DNA of 64,000 nucleotides from an uncultured Clostridium sp. (GTDB taxonomy: Bacteria > Bacillota > Clostridia > Lachnospirales > Lachnospiraceae). The translations under genes and the position numbers were made by a program. Of the stretch, positions 17,560 through 26,525 are shown one piece after another. The number at the start of each line of letters is the position of its first letter. Position 1 is the stretch's first letter. The notes beneath the pieces were generated by a model. The model searched no databases and was not told the DNA's origin. It saw nothing but the letters and a program-made list of their open reading frames with translations. The stretch is taken from positions 93,526 to 157,525 of the forward strand of contig CAMYAO010000001.1 in NCBI GenBank assembly GCA_947253885.1. Reading direction: 5' to 3'.

Positions 17560-18492
17560 ATGAGAAAGAAAAAAATTACAATTGCTCTTGGACATGATGC
17601 ATTGGGTAAGACCTTGCCGGAGCAGAAAACAGCTGCCATTGAAACGGCAAAAGCTATTGCAGACCTGATTCAGGAAGAGTATCAGATTGTAATTACACAT
17701 AGCAACGGGCCTCAGGTAGGTATGATACATACTGCGATGGCAGAGTTTCATCGTCTCTATCCGGAATATACGGCGACACCGATGTCTGTATGCTCGGCAA
17801 TGAGCCAGGGATATATCGGGTATGATTTGCAGAATGCGATACGCAGTCAGTTGATTGAAAAGGGTATCTATAAGACTGTTTCCACTATATTGACACAGGT
17901 GATCGTAGATCCTTATGACGAGGCGTTTTATCATCCGTCCAAAATCATCGGACGTGTTATGGATCAGAAAGAGGCAGAGTTGGAGGAGCAAAAGGGCAAT
18001 CATGTCGTAGAGGCAGAAGGTGGCTATCGTCGTATTGTAGCAGCTCCAAAGCCGATCCAGATTGTTGAGATCGATGCGATTCGTGCATTGATGGATGCCG
18101 ATCAGGTTGTGATTGCGGCAGGCGGCGGAGGTATTCCGGCATTTCAGCAGGATACGGAGCTTAAGGGTGCCAGTGCAGTAATTGAAAAAGATTTGATTGC
18201 AGGAAAGTTAGCAGCGGAGGTAGATGCGGACTTATTGGTAATTTTGACTGCAGTAGAATCTGTATATAAGAATTATGAAACAGAGAAGCAAGTGCCAATT
18301 TCATCTATGACCTGTGAAGAGGCAAAGAGATTGATCGCAGAAGGACAGTTCGGAGAAGGAACAATGCAGCCGAAGATAGAAACTGCAATAGAATTTATTG
18401 GAGATTCTGCAGTACGAAAGGTTCTGATCACAACAAGAGATTCCATTAAGGAAGCTTTGGCAGGGGAAACAGGTACCATAATTACAAAATAG
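17560..18492 (+). CDS. arcC: Carbamate kinase
   Basis: A 310-residue carbamate kinase, which makes ATP from carbamoyl phosphate and ADP (or the reverse). Family motifs are ALGHDALG near the start (usually ALGGNALG), HSNGPQVGMI around 47-56, the AAGGGGIPAF glycine loop near 187-196 and the UMP-kinase-like core ending in GTIITK. The start at 17560 follows GGAGG by nine bases. There is no arginine deiminase or ornithine carbamoyltransferase nearby, so the source of carbamoyl phosphate (arginine, purine or allantoin breakdown) cannot be told from context. Pyruvate kinase follows. Confidence 0.9.
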   Translation: MRKKKITIALGHDALGKTLPEQKTAAIETAKAIADLIQEEYQIVITHSNGPQVGMIHTAMAEFHRLYPEYTATPMSVCSAMSQGYIGYDLQNAIRSQLIEKGIYKTVSTILTQVIVDPYDEAFYHPSKIIGRVMDQKEAELEEQKGNHVVEAEGGYRRIVAAPKPIQIVEIDAIRALMDADQVVIAAGGGGIPAFQQDTELKGASAVIEKDLIAGKLAAEVDADLLVILTAVESVYKNYETEKQVPISSMTCEEAKRLIAEGQFGEGTMQPKIETAIEFIGDSAVRKVLITTRDSIKEALAGETGTIITK

Positions 18493-18501
18493 TTTACCGG
18501 A

Positions 18502-18541
18502 GAGGGTTGCATTGTTTGTAATCCTCTTATTTTATTTTTAT
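18502..18541 (+). terminator. Possible weak terminator after carbamate kinase
   Basis: GAGGGTT pairs imperfectly with AATCCTC (18520-18526), followed by a T-rich but interrupted tail. It could attenuate rather than end transcription into pyk, whose ATG is only about 17 bases further on. Confidence 0.4.
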
Positions 18542-18557
18542 AGAAGGAGATAGAAAG

Positions 18558-20309
18558 ATGTCAGGAGTTCGAAAAACTAAGATTATATGTACATTGGGAC
18601 CATCTACAGACAAAGAAGATGTATTGAAGCAATTAATGATAGAAGGTATGAATGTAGCCCGTTTTAATTTTTCTCACGGTTCTCATGAAGAACAGCTGGA
18701 AAGACTGCAGAAAGTAGTGAAGTTGCGAGAAGAACTGGGCTTGCATATTGCGACATTGCTGGATACCAAAGGACCGGAAATCCGTACTAAGAATTTTAAA
18801 GAAGGATCCGTAGAATTGAAGGAAGGACAGAAGTTTACTTTCGGTCTGGGTGATTTTGAAGGGGATGAATCCCGTGTGGCAATCACATTTGAGAATTTGC
18901 ATAAAGATGTAAAACCGGGATCTAAGATTCTGATTGATGACGGACTGATTGAACTGGAGGTGAAATCTATTCAGGGAACGGATATTCATTGTACCGTACT
19001 AAACGGGGGGAAGGTTTCCAATCACAAGGGAATTAATGTTCCTAATGTAGAGCTGTCATTACCGTTTATCAGCGACAAGGATTATGAAGATATCCTGTTC
19101 GGAATCGAACAGGGATATGACTTTATTGCCGCCTCTTTTACCAGAACGGCAGAGGATATTCTGGATATGCGTAAAATCTTAGAGGATAATGGTTGTGAGC
19201 ACATTCACATCATTGCTAAGATTGAGAACAATCAGGGTGTTGAAAATATTGATGATATTATCCGGGTATCTGACGGAATCATGGTTGCAAGGGGTGATAT
19301 GGGAGTAGAGATTCCGATGGAAGAGGTTCCGATCATTCAGAAGATGATTATTGAGAAGGCTTATACTGCCGGAAAACCTGTTATTACCGCAACACAGATG
19401 TTGGATTCTATGATAAAAAATCCGCGTCCGACACGTGCAGAGGCAACCGATGTTGCCAATGCAGTTTATGACGGAACCAGTGCGATTATGTTGTCCGGAG
19501 AGACTGCTGCCGGAGCCTATCCGGTGGAAGCTCTGAGAACAATGAATATTATTGCGGCGCGTACGGAAAAAGATATTAATTTTGCTTCTCGTATGAAAAA
19601 GAGAGAGATCATGGCAAAACCGGATATTACAAATGCAATCGCGCATGCAACTTGTACGACTGCAGTAGATCTGAATGCAACAGCGATTATTACTGTTTCT
19701 AATTCCGGAAGAACGGCTCGAAATGTATCAAAATTCAGACCGGGCTGCCCGATTATCGGTTGCTCGGTCAAAGAAGATGTTTGTCGCAAATTAAACCTTT
19801 CATGGGGTGTGATTCCGATTTTGGTAGAGAAAAAGGAGAGTACCGATGAACTGTTTGAGCATGCGGTTGAAAAAGCGGAAGAGGCAAATCTGCTTTCTCA
19901 GGGAGATATTGTAATTATTACTGCCGGAGTTCCGCTGGGAGTTTCCGGAACGACCAATCAGATCAAGGTTCAGATTGCCGGAAATATATTAGCCAGAGGA
20001 AAAGGTCTGAACCGCAGAGCGGCATCTGCAAACTTATGCGTTATTCAGGACGGGACGGAATTGGAGAGTATCTATAATACCGGTGATATTATTGTGGCAC
20101 ATGACACCAATAATACGATGATGGATCAGATTCGTACCTGCAGCGGTCTGATTGTGGAGGTGGACGGACAGAATTCTCATGCGGCAATCGCCGGATTGAG
20201 TTTGGATATTCCGGTCATTATGGGGGTACAGCATGCGACTGAAATTTTAAAGAGCGGCACGTATATTTCGATTGACGGCGATAAGGGAATTATCAGTGCG
20301 AACAATTAA
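18558..20309 (+). CDS. pyk: Pyruvate kinase with C-terminal PEP-utiliser domain
   Basis: A 583-residue pyruvate kinase (phosphoenolpyruvate + ADP to pyruvate + ATP). The barrel domain carries TKIICTLGPST at the N-terminus, LLDTKGPEIRT near 72, IIAKIENNQGV near 220 and the signature TATQMLDSMIKNPRPTRAE near 276-294. The allosteric C domain follows to about 480. The last 100 residues form the extra PEP-utilising mobile-domain homologue (SGLIVEVDGQNSHAAIAGLSLDIPVIMG) found in Bacillus/Clostridia enzymes but not in E. coli. The ribosome binding site GAAGGAG is well placed. Confidence 0.96.
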   Translation: MSGVRKTKIICTLGPSTDKEDVLKQLMIEGMNVARFNFSHGSHEEQLERLQKVVKLREELGLHIATLLDTKGPEIRTKNFKEGSVELKEGQKFTFGLGDFEGDESRVAITFENLHKDVKPGSKILIDDGLIELEVKSIQGTDIHCTVLNGGKVSNHKGINVPNVELSLPFISDKDYEDILFGIEQGYDFIAASFTRTAEDILDMRKILEDNGCEHIHIIAKIENNQGVENIDDIIRVSDGIMVARGDMGVEIPMEEVPIIQKMIIEKAYTAGKPVITATQMLDSMIKNPRPTRAEATDVANAVYDGTSAIMLSGETAAGAYPVEALRTMNIIAARTEKDINFASRMKKREIMAKPDITNAIAHATCTTAVDLNATAIITVSNSGRTARNVSKFRPGCPIIGCSVKEDVCRKLNLSWGVIPILVEKKESTDELFEHAVEKAEEANLLSQGDIVIITAGVPLGVSGTTNQIKVQIAGNILARGKGLNRRAASANLCVIQDGTELESIYNTGDIIVAHDTNNTMMDQIRTCSGLIVEVDGQNSHAAIAGLSLDIPVIMGVQHATEILKSGTYISIDGDKGIISANN

Positions 20310-20359
20310 AAAAAACCTTATGGGGCGATATATTTTATATCACCTCATAAGGTTTTTTT
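20310..20359. terminator. Bidirectional terminator between pyk and subtilase
   Basis: AAACCTTATGGGG pairs with CCTCATAAGGTTT (20343-20355), with A and T runs on opposite sides. It serves both convergent genes; the last T of the run touches the subtilase stop. Confidence 0.85.
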
Positions 20360-22160
20360 ATGCCGTTTTAACAGATTTTGCAGAACTGTAAGAGGAGACA
20401 TAATTCTGATTATGAACTACTTTTACAGCACGAACCTGAACATAGTAGCGTTGTCTGCGTTTTAATCCGGAAACAGTTTTCTTTACTGTTTTAGCAGATA
20501 CACTGATCCGTTTACCCTTAGACATCGTTTTGTTTTTAGCATACAGAATCTGATAATATTTGGTGTCGAAAGAACGGGACCAGGTAACCTGAAACGCTCT
20601 GGAAACCGACGTCAGTTTTTTGATTTTGGGAACTGTCGGAGCCTTTAAGGTAGTGCGCTCTTTAATCAGAGTGTTTAGATATTTGTAACTTGCAAATTTC
20701 GGAACGCCATATCCGTAATAAATGTCTCTTCCCTTTTTCCCGAGATCCACTGTTTCCGCTTTTAAAACAGAGGCTAAATGTGATACGGAAATATTAGGGT
20801 GGATTAATTTAATAATGGCAGCAGCCGAGGTAACATGCGGAGTCGCCATGGAAGTTCCGGACATAATCTTATACTGAGTTTTAGAACTGATTCCCGCACT
20901 GATAATATTGAGCCCGGGTCCGACAAAATACTGAGGAGAGCCATAGTTGGAAAAAGCGGAAAGTCTCGAGTCCGGTCCGATAGATCCGACGGCAAATGCA
21001 TATTTGCTAGAAGCCGGATAGTCTTCCTCTAATTTGATATCAAAACTGTTATTACCGGATGCCGCAAAAATCGGAATATTTCTTTTGGAAGTATTTTTTA
21101 ATATTTTTGCAAAGACCTGATCTGCAAGCCGACCGTCTACTCCTTCAATGACAGCACTGATATTGATAACGGAGGCACCGTTTTGAGCGGCATACTGGAT
21201 TCCGTTCATAAGATTCATCAGACTTCCTTTTCCCTCTGAATTCAAAACCTGAACGGACATCAGTTTGACTTGCTGCGGGGTCGACATGGCGATGATTCCT
21301 GCAACATGGGTTCCGTGACCGAAATGGTCGGAATAATCCGATTTTTTGGAATTCACATAGGAAATGCTCTTAGATGAAATCCTGCCCTTAAACAAAACAT
21401 GTGATTTATTAATACCGGAATCCAAAATTGCAACGGTAGTAGATTTTTTTGCAAATGAAGATTTCTTTGCAATGGAAGGTATTACCCTTGACAATCCCAT
21501 ATAGGAGGTTCCCCAGGACTTGCTCTTGACAGAAGCGGTGGCAGACTGACCGGTAACCAGTCGATCTAAAAGAACATGGTCTTTTCCATAGTCCTGTATC
21601 AACTTTTCATAAGCAGTTTTGGTAGCGGCTTCAGAAGGATAATCCAGAACATACCCCTGCATAGTCTCGCTGTAAATACTGTCTTTGGCTCCATAGCTGT
21701 CGGAAATTGCCTGAGAAGTCTGAACGTAAATCCGTCGAATCTGATAAGGGGCTGTCACATAGACATGGTGGGTATCTGTTGTATATTCATAGATTCCCTT
21801 TGTTTTCAGGTAATTTGTGATCTCACGTTTATTTTCCTCTGATGATTTGTTCGTCAGTTGATCTGCTTTTGTTTTCGAAATATGAAGTGCCTTTTTTAAA
21901 CTGGTCTTAGACTGTGCTTCTGTAGCAGTTCCTGTTTTGGTATTGATAGCAACGGTTGCCTGATACCGGCTGTCATCCGAATGTTTGTTTAAATAGCTGG
22001 CAAGTTCGGAGGTGCTGGAGGTTTTCTCCGTTGATTGCCCATCCACCATTCCCGTATTATTGGCAAAGATATTGGCGGAGGAAAGCGGAATACTTATCAT
22101 ACCGGCTAATACCAAAGCTCCGATGCGGGGAAGATGACAGGATATATATTTGTAATTCAT
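20358..22160 (-). CDS. Secreted S8 subtilisin-like serine protease
   Basis: A 600-residue exported subtilase. The signal peptide spans about 1-33 and a propeptide-like region about 45-200. The catalytic domain (about 235-490) shows Asp in AILDSGIN, His in HFGHGTHVAGI, the oxyanion Asn in AASGNNS and Ser in MSGTSMATPHV. A fibronectin-III-like domain occupies about 508-600 (TSVSRAFQVTWSRSFDTKYYQILY). There is no obvious cell-wall anchor, so it is probably released or held non-covalently. A role in protein scavenging or processing is a general family inference. It is convergent with pyk and shares its terminator. Confidence 0.92.
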   Translation of the reverse strand: MNYKYISCHLPRIGALVLAGMISIPLSSANIFANNTGMVDGQSTEKTSSTSELASYLNKHSDDSRYQATVAINTKTGTATEAQSKTSLKKALHISKTKADQLTNKSSEENKREITNYLKTKGIYEYTTDTHHVYVTAPYQIRRIYVQTSQAISDSYGAKDSIYSETMQGYVLDYPSEAATKTAYEKLIQDYGKDHVLLDRLVTGQSATASVKSKSWGTSYMGLSRVIPSIAKKSSFAKKSTTVAILDSGINKSHVLFKGRISSKSISYVNSKKSDYSDHFGHGTHVAGIIAMSTPQQVKLMSVQVLNSEGKGSLMNLMNGIQYAAQNGASVINISAVIEGVDGRLADQVFAKILKNTSKRNIPIFAASGNNSFDIKLEEDYPASSKYAFAVGSIGPDSRLSAFSNYGSPQYFVGPGLNIISAGISSKTQYKIMSGTSMATPHVTSAAAIIKLIHPNISVSHLASVLKAETVDLGKKGRDIYYGYGVPKFASYKYLNTLIKERTTLKAPTVPKIKKLTSVSRAFQVTWSRSFDTKYYQILYAKNKTMSKGKRISVSAKTVKKTVSGLKRRQRYYVQVRAVKVVHNQNYVSSYSSAKSVKTA

Positions 22161-22274
22161 AATAACTCTTTTCTCTTATTCTCATAAGTAATGTGTCTAT
22201 AATAGCTTCTGTATAACTGCCATTCTATCACGTTTTTGAATCAGAAATATAAAGAATGTGTAAAAATACATAAT

Positions 22275-23192
22275 TTAGGATTTCCAAAGAGGAGTAGGAT
22301 AGCAGCCACTTTCGGTCATTTTTTGTAAAAATTGTACTACGTCGTTTTTATCTGCCTGATAGGTTACTCCGTGCCATTGATCCTGAGAATACAATACTTT
22401 TACCTTGGCTTTCTTTTCCTGAATTAAATGACTGACAACAGAAGGCAGGAAATACTCCGCCTTTAAGGGATTGTCTTTTTGTGCCTGTTCCAAAAATAGA
22501 GGGAAACCGGCTTTTAATTCTGTCAGGAAGCTTGGAGTAAATCCCCATAAATTCATTGAGACCGGAGTTTTGTTCGGCAGATCTGTCCATTGTTCCTCAT
22601 AAAAGGAGCGAATTCCCTGTGGACAAGTTTTAATCCGGGTATGTTCGGTAATGGAAGAAAGATAATCGTCGGAAGTAATCCGGCAGACGCCTCTGGAAAC
22701 AGATCCGTTGACCGTGACAGTATTTTGAATCTGATAGGCCACCATACAATACCGATAGTAATTGTCATCAGAGTGATCAGACAGATATCGATAGATAACC
22801 TGAAAACACTCTTTTCCATAATAGTCATCTGCATTGATGACGGCAAATGGAGCATCGATAAGATGGCGTGCGGAAAGAATCGCATGGGCGGTTCCCCACG
22901 GTTTGACACGCCCGTCCGGAACAGTATATCCTTTGGGAAGATCCGATATTTCCTGATAGGCATACTGTACCTGAATCTGTTTTTCCAATCGATTTCCGAT
23001 CTTTTCCTGAAACAGTTCCTGTATTTCTTTTTTGATAATGAAAATAACTCTTTGGAATCCGGCTTCTATCGCATCGAAAATGGAGTAGTCCATAATGACT
23101 TCTCCGTTCGGACCGACAGAATCCAGTTGTTTTAATCCTCCGTAGCGACTGCCCATTCCGGCGGCCATTACTACTAATATAGGTTGTGTCAT
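22275..23192 (-). CDS. Nucleotidyltransferase (NTP-transferase/GalU-like fold)
   Basis: A 305-residue cytoplasmic protein with the nucleotidyltransferase signature MAAGMGSRYGGLKQLDSVGPNGEVIMDY at residues 9-36 and a metal-binding NADDYYG segment near 120. It would activate a sugar phosphate (or a related phospho-alcohol) with a nucleotide triphosphate. The sugar cannot be told: the gene is monocistronic and the C-terminus (about 230-305) is not that of UTP-glucose-1-phosphate uridylyltransferase. The ribosome binding site GGGAGG is six bases before the ATG on the minus strand. Confidence 0.82.
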   Translation of the reverse strand: MTQPILVVMAAGMGSRYGGLKQLDSVGPNGEVIMDYSIFDAIEAGFQRVIFIIKKEIQELFQEKIGNRLEKQIQVQYAYQEISDLPKGYTVPDGRVKPWGTAHAILSARHLIDAPFAVINADDYYGKECFQVIYRYLSDHSDDNYYRYCMVAYQIQNTVTVNGSVSRGVCRITSDDYLSSITEHTRIKTCPQGIRSFYEEQWTDLPNKTPVSMNLWGFTPSFLTELKAGFPLFLEQAQKDNPLKAEYFLPSVVSHLIQEKKAKVKVLYSQDQWHGVTYQADKNDVVQFLQKMTESGCYPTPLWKS

Positions 23193-23324
23193 GTCTTACC
23201 TCCCTGTAATGAACTTGCTTTATTATACTATAAAAGGGTAGTCGAATAAAAACAGAAAAATATAAAAGAGTTTAAATATAATCAGATAATTAATAAAAAA
23301 CATATATATAAACAAAAAAGAATA

Positions 23325-23353
23325 TTGACAAATGGATAGAAGAGTGATATATT
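23325..23353 (+). promoter_or_regulatory. Promoter of a candidate non-coding RNA
   Basis: TTGACA (23325-23330), a 17-base spacer and TATATT (23348-23353). The only thing downstream before a strong terminator is a structured stretch without a credible gene. Confidence 0.7.
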
Positions 23354-23359
23354 ACAAAT

Positions 23360-23772
23360 AAAGAAAGACATCATCTTTTGAAACAAAAAGAAAGGAGGTA
23401 TGGTCCAAAAGGAACGATACATTTGGCAAGGAGCAACCCGGCAAACCGAATCTTTCAAGAAAGAAAACCATGAAGTGCGTAGCACATTTTGCTCGACCGT
23501 ATGAGCGATACCGTCATGAAGAAGAATGAGTAAAGAGTCGGAATCATAATTGGAAAGTATAGGATTTCCACCACATAAAAGATGTGGCAGCTTAAATGTA
23601 TATATATTACAATTGAATAAGAGGGATTCATTTTCCGTATGAGTCAATACGAATCAGCAATGAATCCGGGAACAGAGAAAACCCTGAATCAGAAAAGGGA
23701 GGACTGTATGAGTCCAATCGACAATTAAAGGGGCATCACTTCACAAGAATGTTGTAAGTGATGCCCTTTTTT
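23360..23772 (+). ncRNA. Candidate stand-alone structured RNA of about 413 nt
   Basis: This unit has its own promoter (23325-23353) and its own terminator (23731-23772). It contains many local hairpins: GTGC/GCAC, GCTC/GAGC, CCACAT/ATGTGG and a longer arm GGATTCATT with AATGAATCC enclosing CGTAT/ATACG. An open frame of 34 codons from the ATG at 23400 has its AAAGGAGG only one base from the start codon, too close for normal initiation. A six-codon frame lies near the 3' end (ATG at about 23708). It does not show tmRNA, RNase P or SRP RNA hallmarks. I cannot assign it to a known class. Confidence 0.6.
23731..23772 (+). terminator. Strong terminator of the candidate ncRNA
   Basis: GGGCATCACTT (23731-23741) pairs with AAGTGATGCCC (23756-23766), extended inside by ACAA/TTGT, and is followed by six T. 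Confidence 0.9.
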
Positions 23773-23799
23773 CATATATAAATATGCAAAAATACGATA

Positions 23800-23828
23800 T
23801 TGCGTAAGCATATAAACAACTGTATAAT
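23800..23828 (+). promoter_or_regulatory. Promoter of the potABCD operon
   Basis: TTGCGT (23800-23805), a 17-base spacer and a perfect TATAAT (23823-23828), about 35 bases before the potA ATG. Confidence 0.75.
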
Positions 23829-23863
23829 TTGAAAAGATTGTGTAGGTTTCAGGAGGAGAAAAG

Positions 23864-24934
23864 ATGGCATATCCAATATTACAATTGAAGCATCTGTCCA
23901 AATCTTTTGAAGATAAAAAAGTATTGGATAATTTCAGTTTAGACATTAAAAAGAATGAATTTGTAACATTGCTGGGACCATCCGGCTGCGGAAAAACAAC
24001 AACTCTTCGTATGATTGGCGGATTTGAGACTCCGGATGAAGGACGGATCTTTTTTGAAGGAAACGATATTACTTCTGTGTTACCGGAAAAACGTCATATC
24101 AATACGGTGTTTCAGAAATACGCCTTATTTTCCCATATGAGCGTGGCGGAAAATATTGCATTCGGATTAAAATTAAAAAAGATGTCAAAACCGGATATAG
24201 AAGCGAAGATCAGATATGCCTTGAAACTTGTGGATCTGGAAGGCTATGAAAACCGAAAACCGAGTTCTTTGAGCGGAGGTCAGCAACAGCGAATTGCAAT
24301 TGCAAGGGCAATTGTAAATGAGCCGAAGGTGCTTTTGTTTGATGAACCTTTGGGAGCACTGGATTTGAAGTTGCGTCAGGATATGCAGCAGGAGCTGGTA
24401 AGATTAAAACAGGAACTTGGAATTACATTTATTTATGTCACGCATGATCAAGAAGAAGCATTGACGATGTCTGATCGGATTGTGGTAATGAATCAGGGGC
24501 TGATCCAACAGATGGGAACTCCGGAAGACATCTATAATGAACCTCAAAATGCATTTGTAGCGGATTTTATCGGAGAAAGTAATATTATTGACGGTGTAAT
24601 GGAAGCGGATTATCTTGTTTCTATTTTAGGAAAACCGTTTTCCTGTGTTGATAGCGGATTTCAGCCGATGGAGTATGTCGATGTGGTGATTCGACCGGAG
24701 GATATTGAATTTCGAAAACCGGGAGAGGGAATTTTAAATGGAGTGGTTACCTCGATTTTGTTTAAGGGAGTCCATTATGAAATGACAATTGAGTCCGAGG
24801 GATTTGAATGGCTTGCTCATTCTACGATTGCATATCTTCCGAACACAGTAGTGGGATTATATGTGGAACCGAACAATATTCAGATTATGCATAAGCCTGC
24901 ATCAGCAGCAGAAGAGGTATTGGAAAGCGAATGA
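23864..24934 (+). CDS. potA: Spermidine/putrescine ABC transporter ATPase PotA
   Basis: A 356-residue ATPase. Walker A is GPSGCGKTT near residue 38, the signature LSGGQQQRIAIARAIV near 140, Walker B LLFDEPLGALD near 160, and a C-terminal TOBE-type regulatory domain lies from about 240 (VVIRPEDIEF). The order potA-potB-potC-potD with overlapping genes identifies a polyamine importer energised at the inner membrane. Its stop overlaps the potB ATG (ATGA). The ribosome binding site AGGAGG is seven bases before the start, with a good promoter at 23800. Confidence 0.95.
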   Translation: MAYPILQLKHLSKSFEDKKVLDNFSLDIKKNEFVTLLGPSGCGKTTTLRMIGGFETPDEGRIFFEGNDITSVLPEKRHINTVFQKYALFSHMSVAENIAFGLKLKKMSKPDIEAKIRYALKLVDLEGYENRKPSSLSGGQQQRIAIARAIVNEPKVLLFDEPLGALDLKLRQDMQQELVRLKQELGITFIYVTHDQEEALTMSDRIVVMNQGLIQQMGTPEDIYNEPQNAFVADFIGESNIIDGVMEADYLVSILGKPFSCVDSGFQPMEYVDVVIRPEDIEFRKPGEGILNGVVTSILFKGVHYEMTIESEGFEWLAHSTIAYLPNTVVGLYVEPNNIQIMHKPASAAEEVLESE

Positions 24935-25749
24935 ATAAAAGAACCCTTTTTGTATCCCCGTATATAATATGGATCATCGGCTTTACTGTTTTGCCGATTT
25001 TAACTTTGATCTGGTATGCACTGGGGGATAAAACCGGAAATATTACCGGTGAGAATATGATAGCAATTTTTGAGTGGGTGCATCTCAAGTCATTGTGGTT
25101 ATCTGTTGTACTGGCAGTTTCCTGTACGGCAATCTGTTTTGTATTGGCATATCCTCTGGCAATGATTTTGAGAAGACTGCAGATTGGAAAAAAGGGAATG
25201 ATTGCAATCATTGTGATTTTACCGATGTGGATGAATTTTGTACTGCGTATTATGTCCTGGCAGCTTATTTTGTCCAGAAACGGGGTATTGAATCATTTTT
25301 TGCAGATGGTCGGCTTGCCGAAACAGACGATTGCGAATTCTATGGGAGCCATATTAATCGGAATGGTGTACGATTATCTGCCGTTTATGATTCTGCCAAT
25401 TTATAATGCGGTCTCGGAAGTACCGAAAGATATTATAGAGGCGGCAAGAGATCTGGGCGCCGGATCTAGGGAGGTATGGATAAAGATCATGCTTCCGTTG
25501 ACAAAACCGGGGATTATCAGCGGAATTACGATGGTATTTGTGCCGGCACTGACCACTTTTGCGATTTCGGATATGCTCGGAGGCGGAAAGATAATGCTGA
25601 TCGGAAATGTAATAGAGCAGGAGTTTATTACCAGTATGGATTGGCATTTGGGGAGTGGGCTGTCTGTAGCTCTGATGTTAATCGTATTAATCGGAATGTT
25701 TTTTGCAATGAGAACGGATCAGGAATTTGAGGGGACAGCAATATGGTAA
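24931..25749 (+). CDS. potB: Polyamine ABC transporter permease PotB
   Basis: A 272-residue permease with about six membrane helices. The binding-protein-dependent transport signature is EAARDLGAGSREVWIKIMLPLTKPGI (about 170-195), the EAA loop that docks onto PotA. It overlaps potA by 4 bases and potC by 7, so the subunits are translationally coupled. It is the first of two permeases that make the PotBC channel for spermidine or putrescine. Confidence 0.93.
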   Translation: MNKRTLFVSPYIIWIIGFTVLPILTLIWYALGDKTGNITGENMIAIFEWVHLKSLWLSVVLAVSCTAICFVLAYPLAMILRRLQIGKKGMIAIIVILPMWMNFVLRIMSWQLILSRNGVLNHFLQMVGLPKQTIANSMGAILIGMVYDYLPFMILPIYNAVSEVPKDIIEAARDLGAGSREVWIKIMLPLTKPGIISGITMVFVPALTTFAISDMLGGGKIMLIGNVIEQEFITSMDWHLGSGLSVALMLIVLIGMFFAMRTDQEFEGTAIW

Positions 25750-26525
25750 GAGTGAAAGAATTTTTTATGAGATTTTACCTGGGAATCATTTTACTGTTTT
25801 TATATATTCCGATAGGTGTACTGATTGTTTTGTCATTTAATCGTTCCAAATCCAGATCTGTCTGGGGTGGATTTACACTGGAATGGTATAGGGAGCTCTT
25901 TTCAGATGCCAATATTATGGCGGCGTTTCAGAATACCATTATTATCGGATTGTTGGCATCCGTGCTGGCAACTGTTATCGGATTTATGGCGGCAATCGGG
26001 ATTACTGCCATGAAGAAGCGTCATTATTCCATCACTTTGGGATTTGGAAATATTCCGATGTTGAATGCGGATATTGTAACCGGTATTATTTTAATGCTTT
26101 GGATTTCCAGATTTGTACAATTGGGATCGGCAAGTATTGTGATTGCGCATATTACTTTTAATATTCCGTATGTTGTGATGACTGTATTACCGAGAATGCA
26201 GAAGTTGGATATCAGCGTGTATGAGGCGGCAAGAGATTTGGGAGCCGGTGCGGTGTATGCGTTCCGAAAGGTATTACTGCCTCAGCTGCTGCCTTCTATT
26301 GTCGGAGGTTTTTTTATGGCATTTACCATGTCGATGGATGATTTTGTGGTAACCTATTTCACGAAGGGCGCCGGGATAGATACGCTGTCCACTATGATCT
26401 ACGGACAGTTAAAAAGAGGAGTGCAGCCGGAAATGTATGCCTTGTCAACGGTAATTTTTGCAATTGTGCTCATTGTATTGGTTCTGGCATATATCTTACC
26501 GAATCTGAAGGAGAAAAGACGATGA
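25743..26525 (+). CDS. potC: Polyamine ABC transporter permease PotC
   Basis: A 260-residue permease with six predicted helices and the EAA loop YEAARDLGAGAVYAFRKVLLPQLLPSI at about 160-186. MSMDDFVVTYFTKG near 200-213 is the conserved PotC segment. It overlaps potB upstream and potD downstream by four bases. It pairs with PotB to form the membrane channel of the polyamine importer. Confidence 0.93.
   Translation: MVRVKEFFMRFYLGIILLFLYIPIGVLIVLSFNRSKSRSVWGGFTLEWYRELFSDANIMAAFQNTIIIGLLASVLATVIGFMAAIGITAMKKRHYSITLGFGNIPMLNADIVTGIILMLWISRFVQLGSASIVIAHITFNIPYVVMTVLPRMQKLDISVYEAARDLGAGAVYAFRKVLLPQLLPSIVGGFFMAFTMSMDDFVVTYFTKGAGIDTLSTMIYGQLKRGVQPEMYALSTVIFAIVLIVLVLAYILPNLKEKRR

Noticed and set aside
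23400..23504. 34-codon ORF (starts MVQKERYIWQG) in the candidate ncRNA
   Set aside because: The SD ends one base from the ATG, the region is dense in stems, and no family is recognised; an RNA is more likely.
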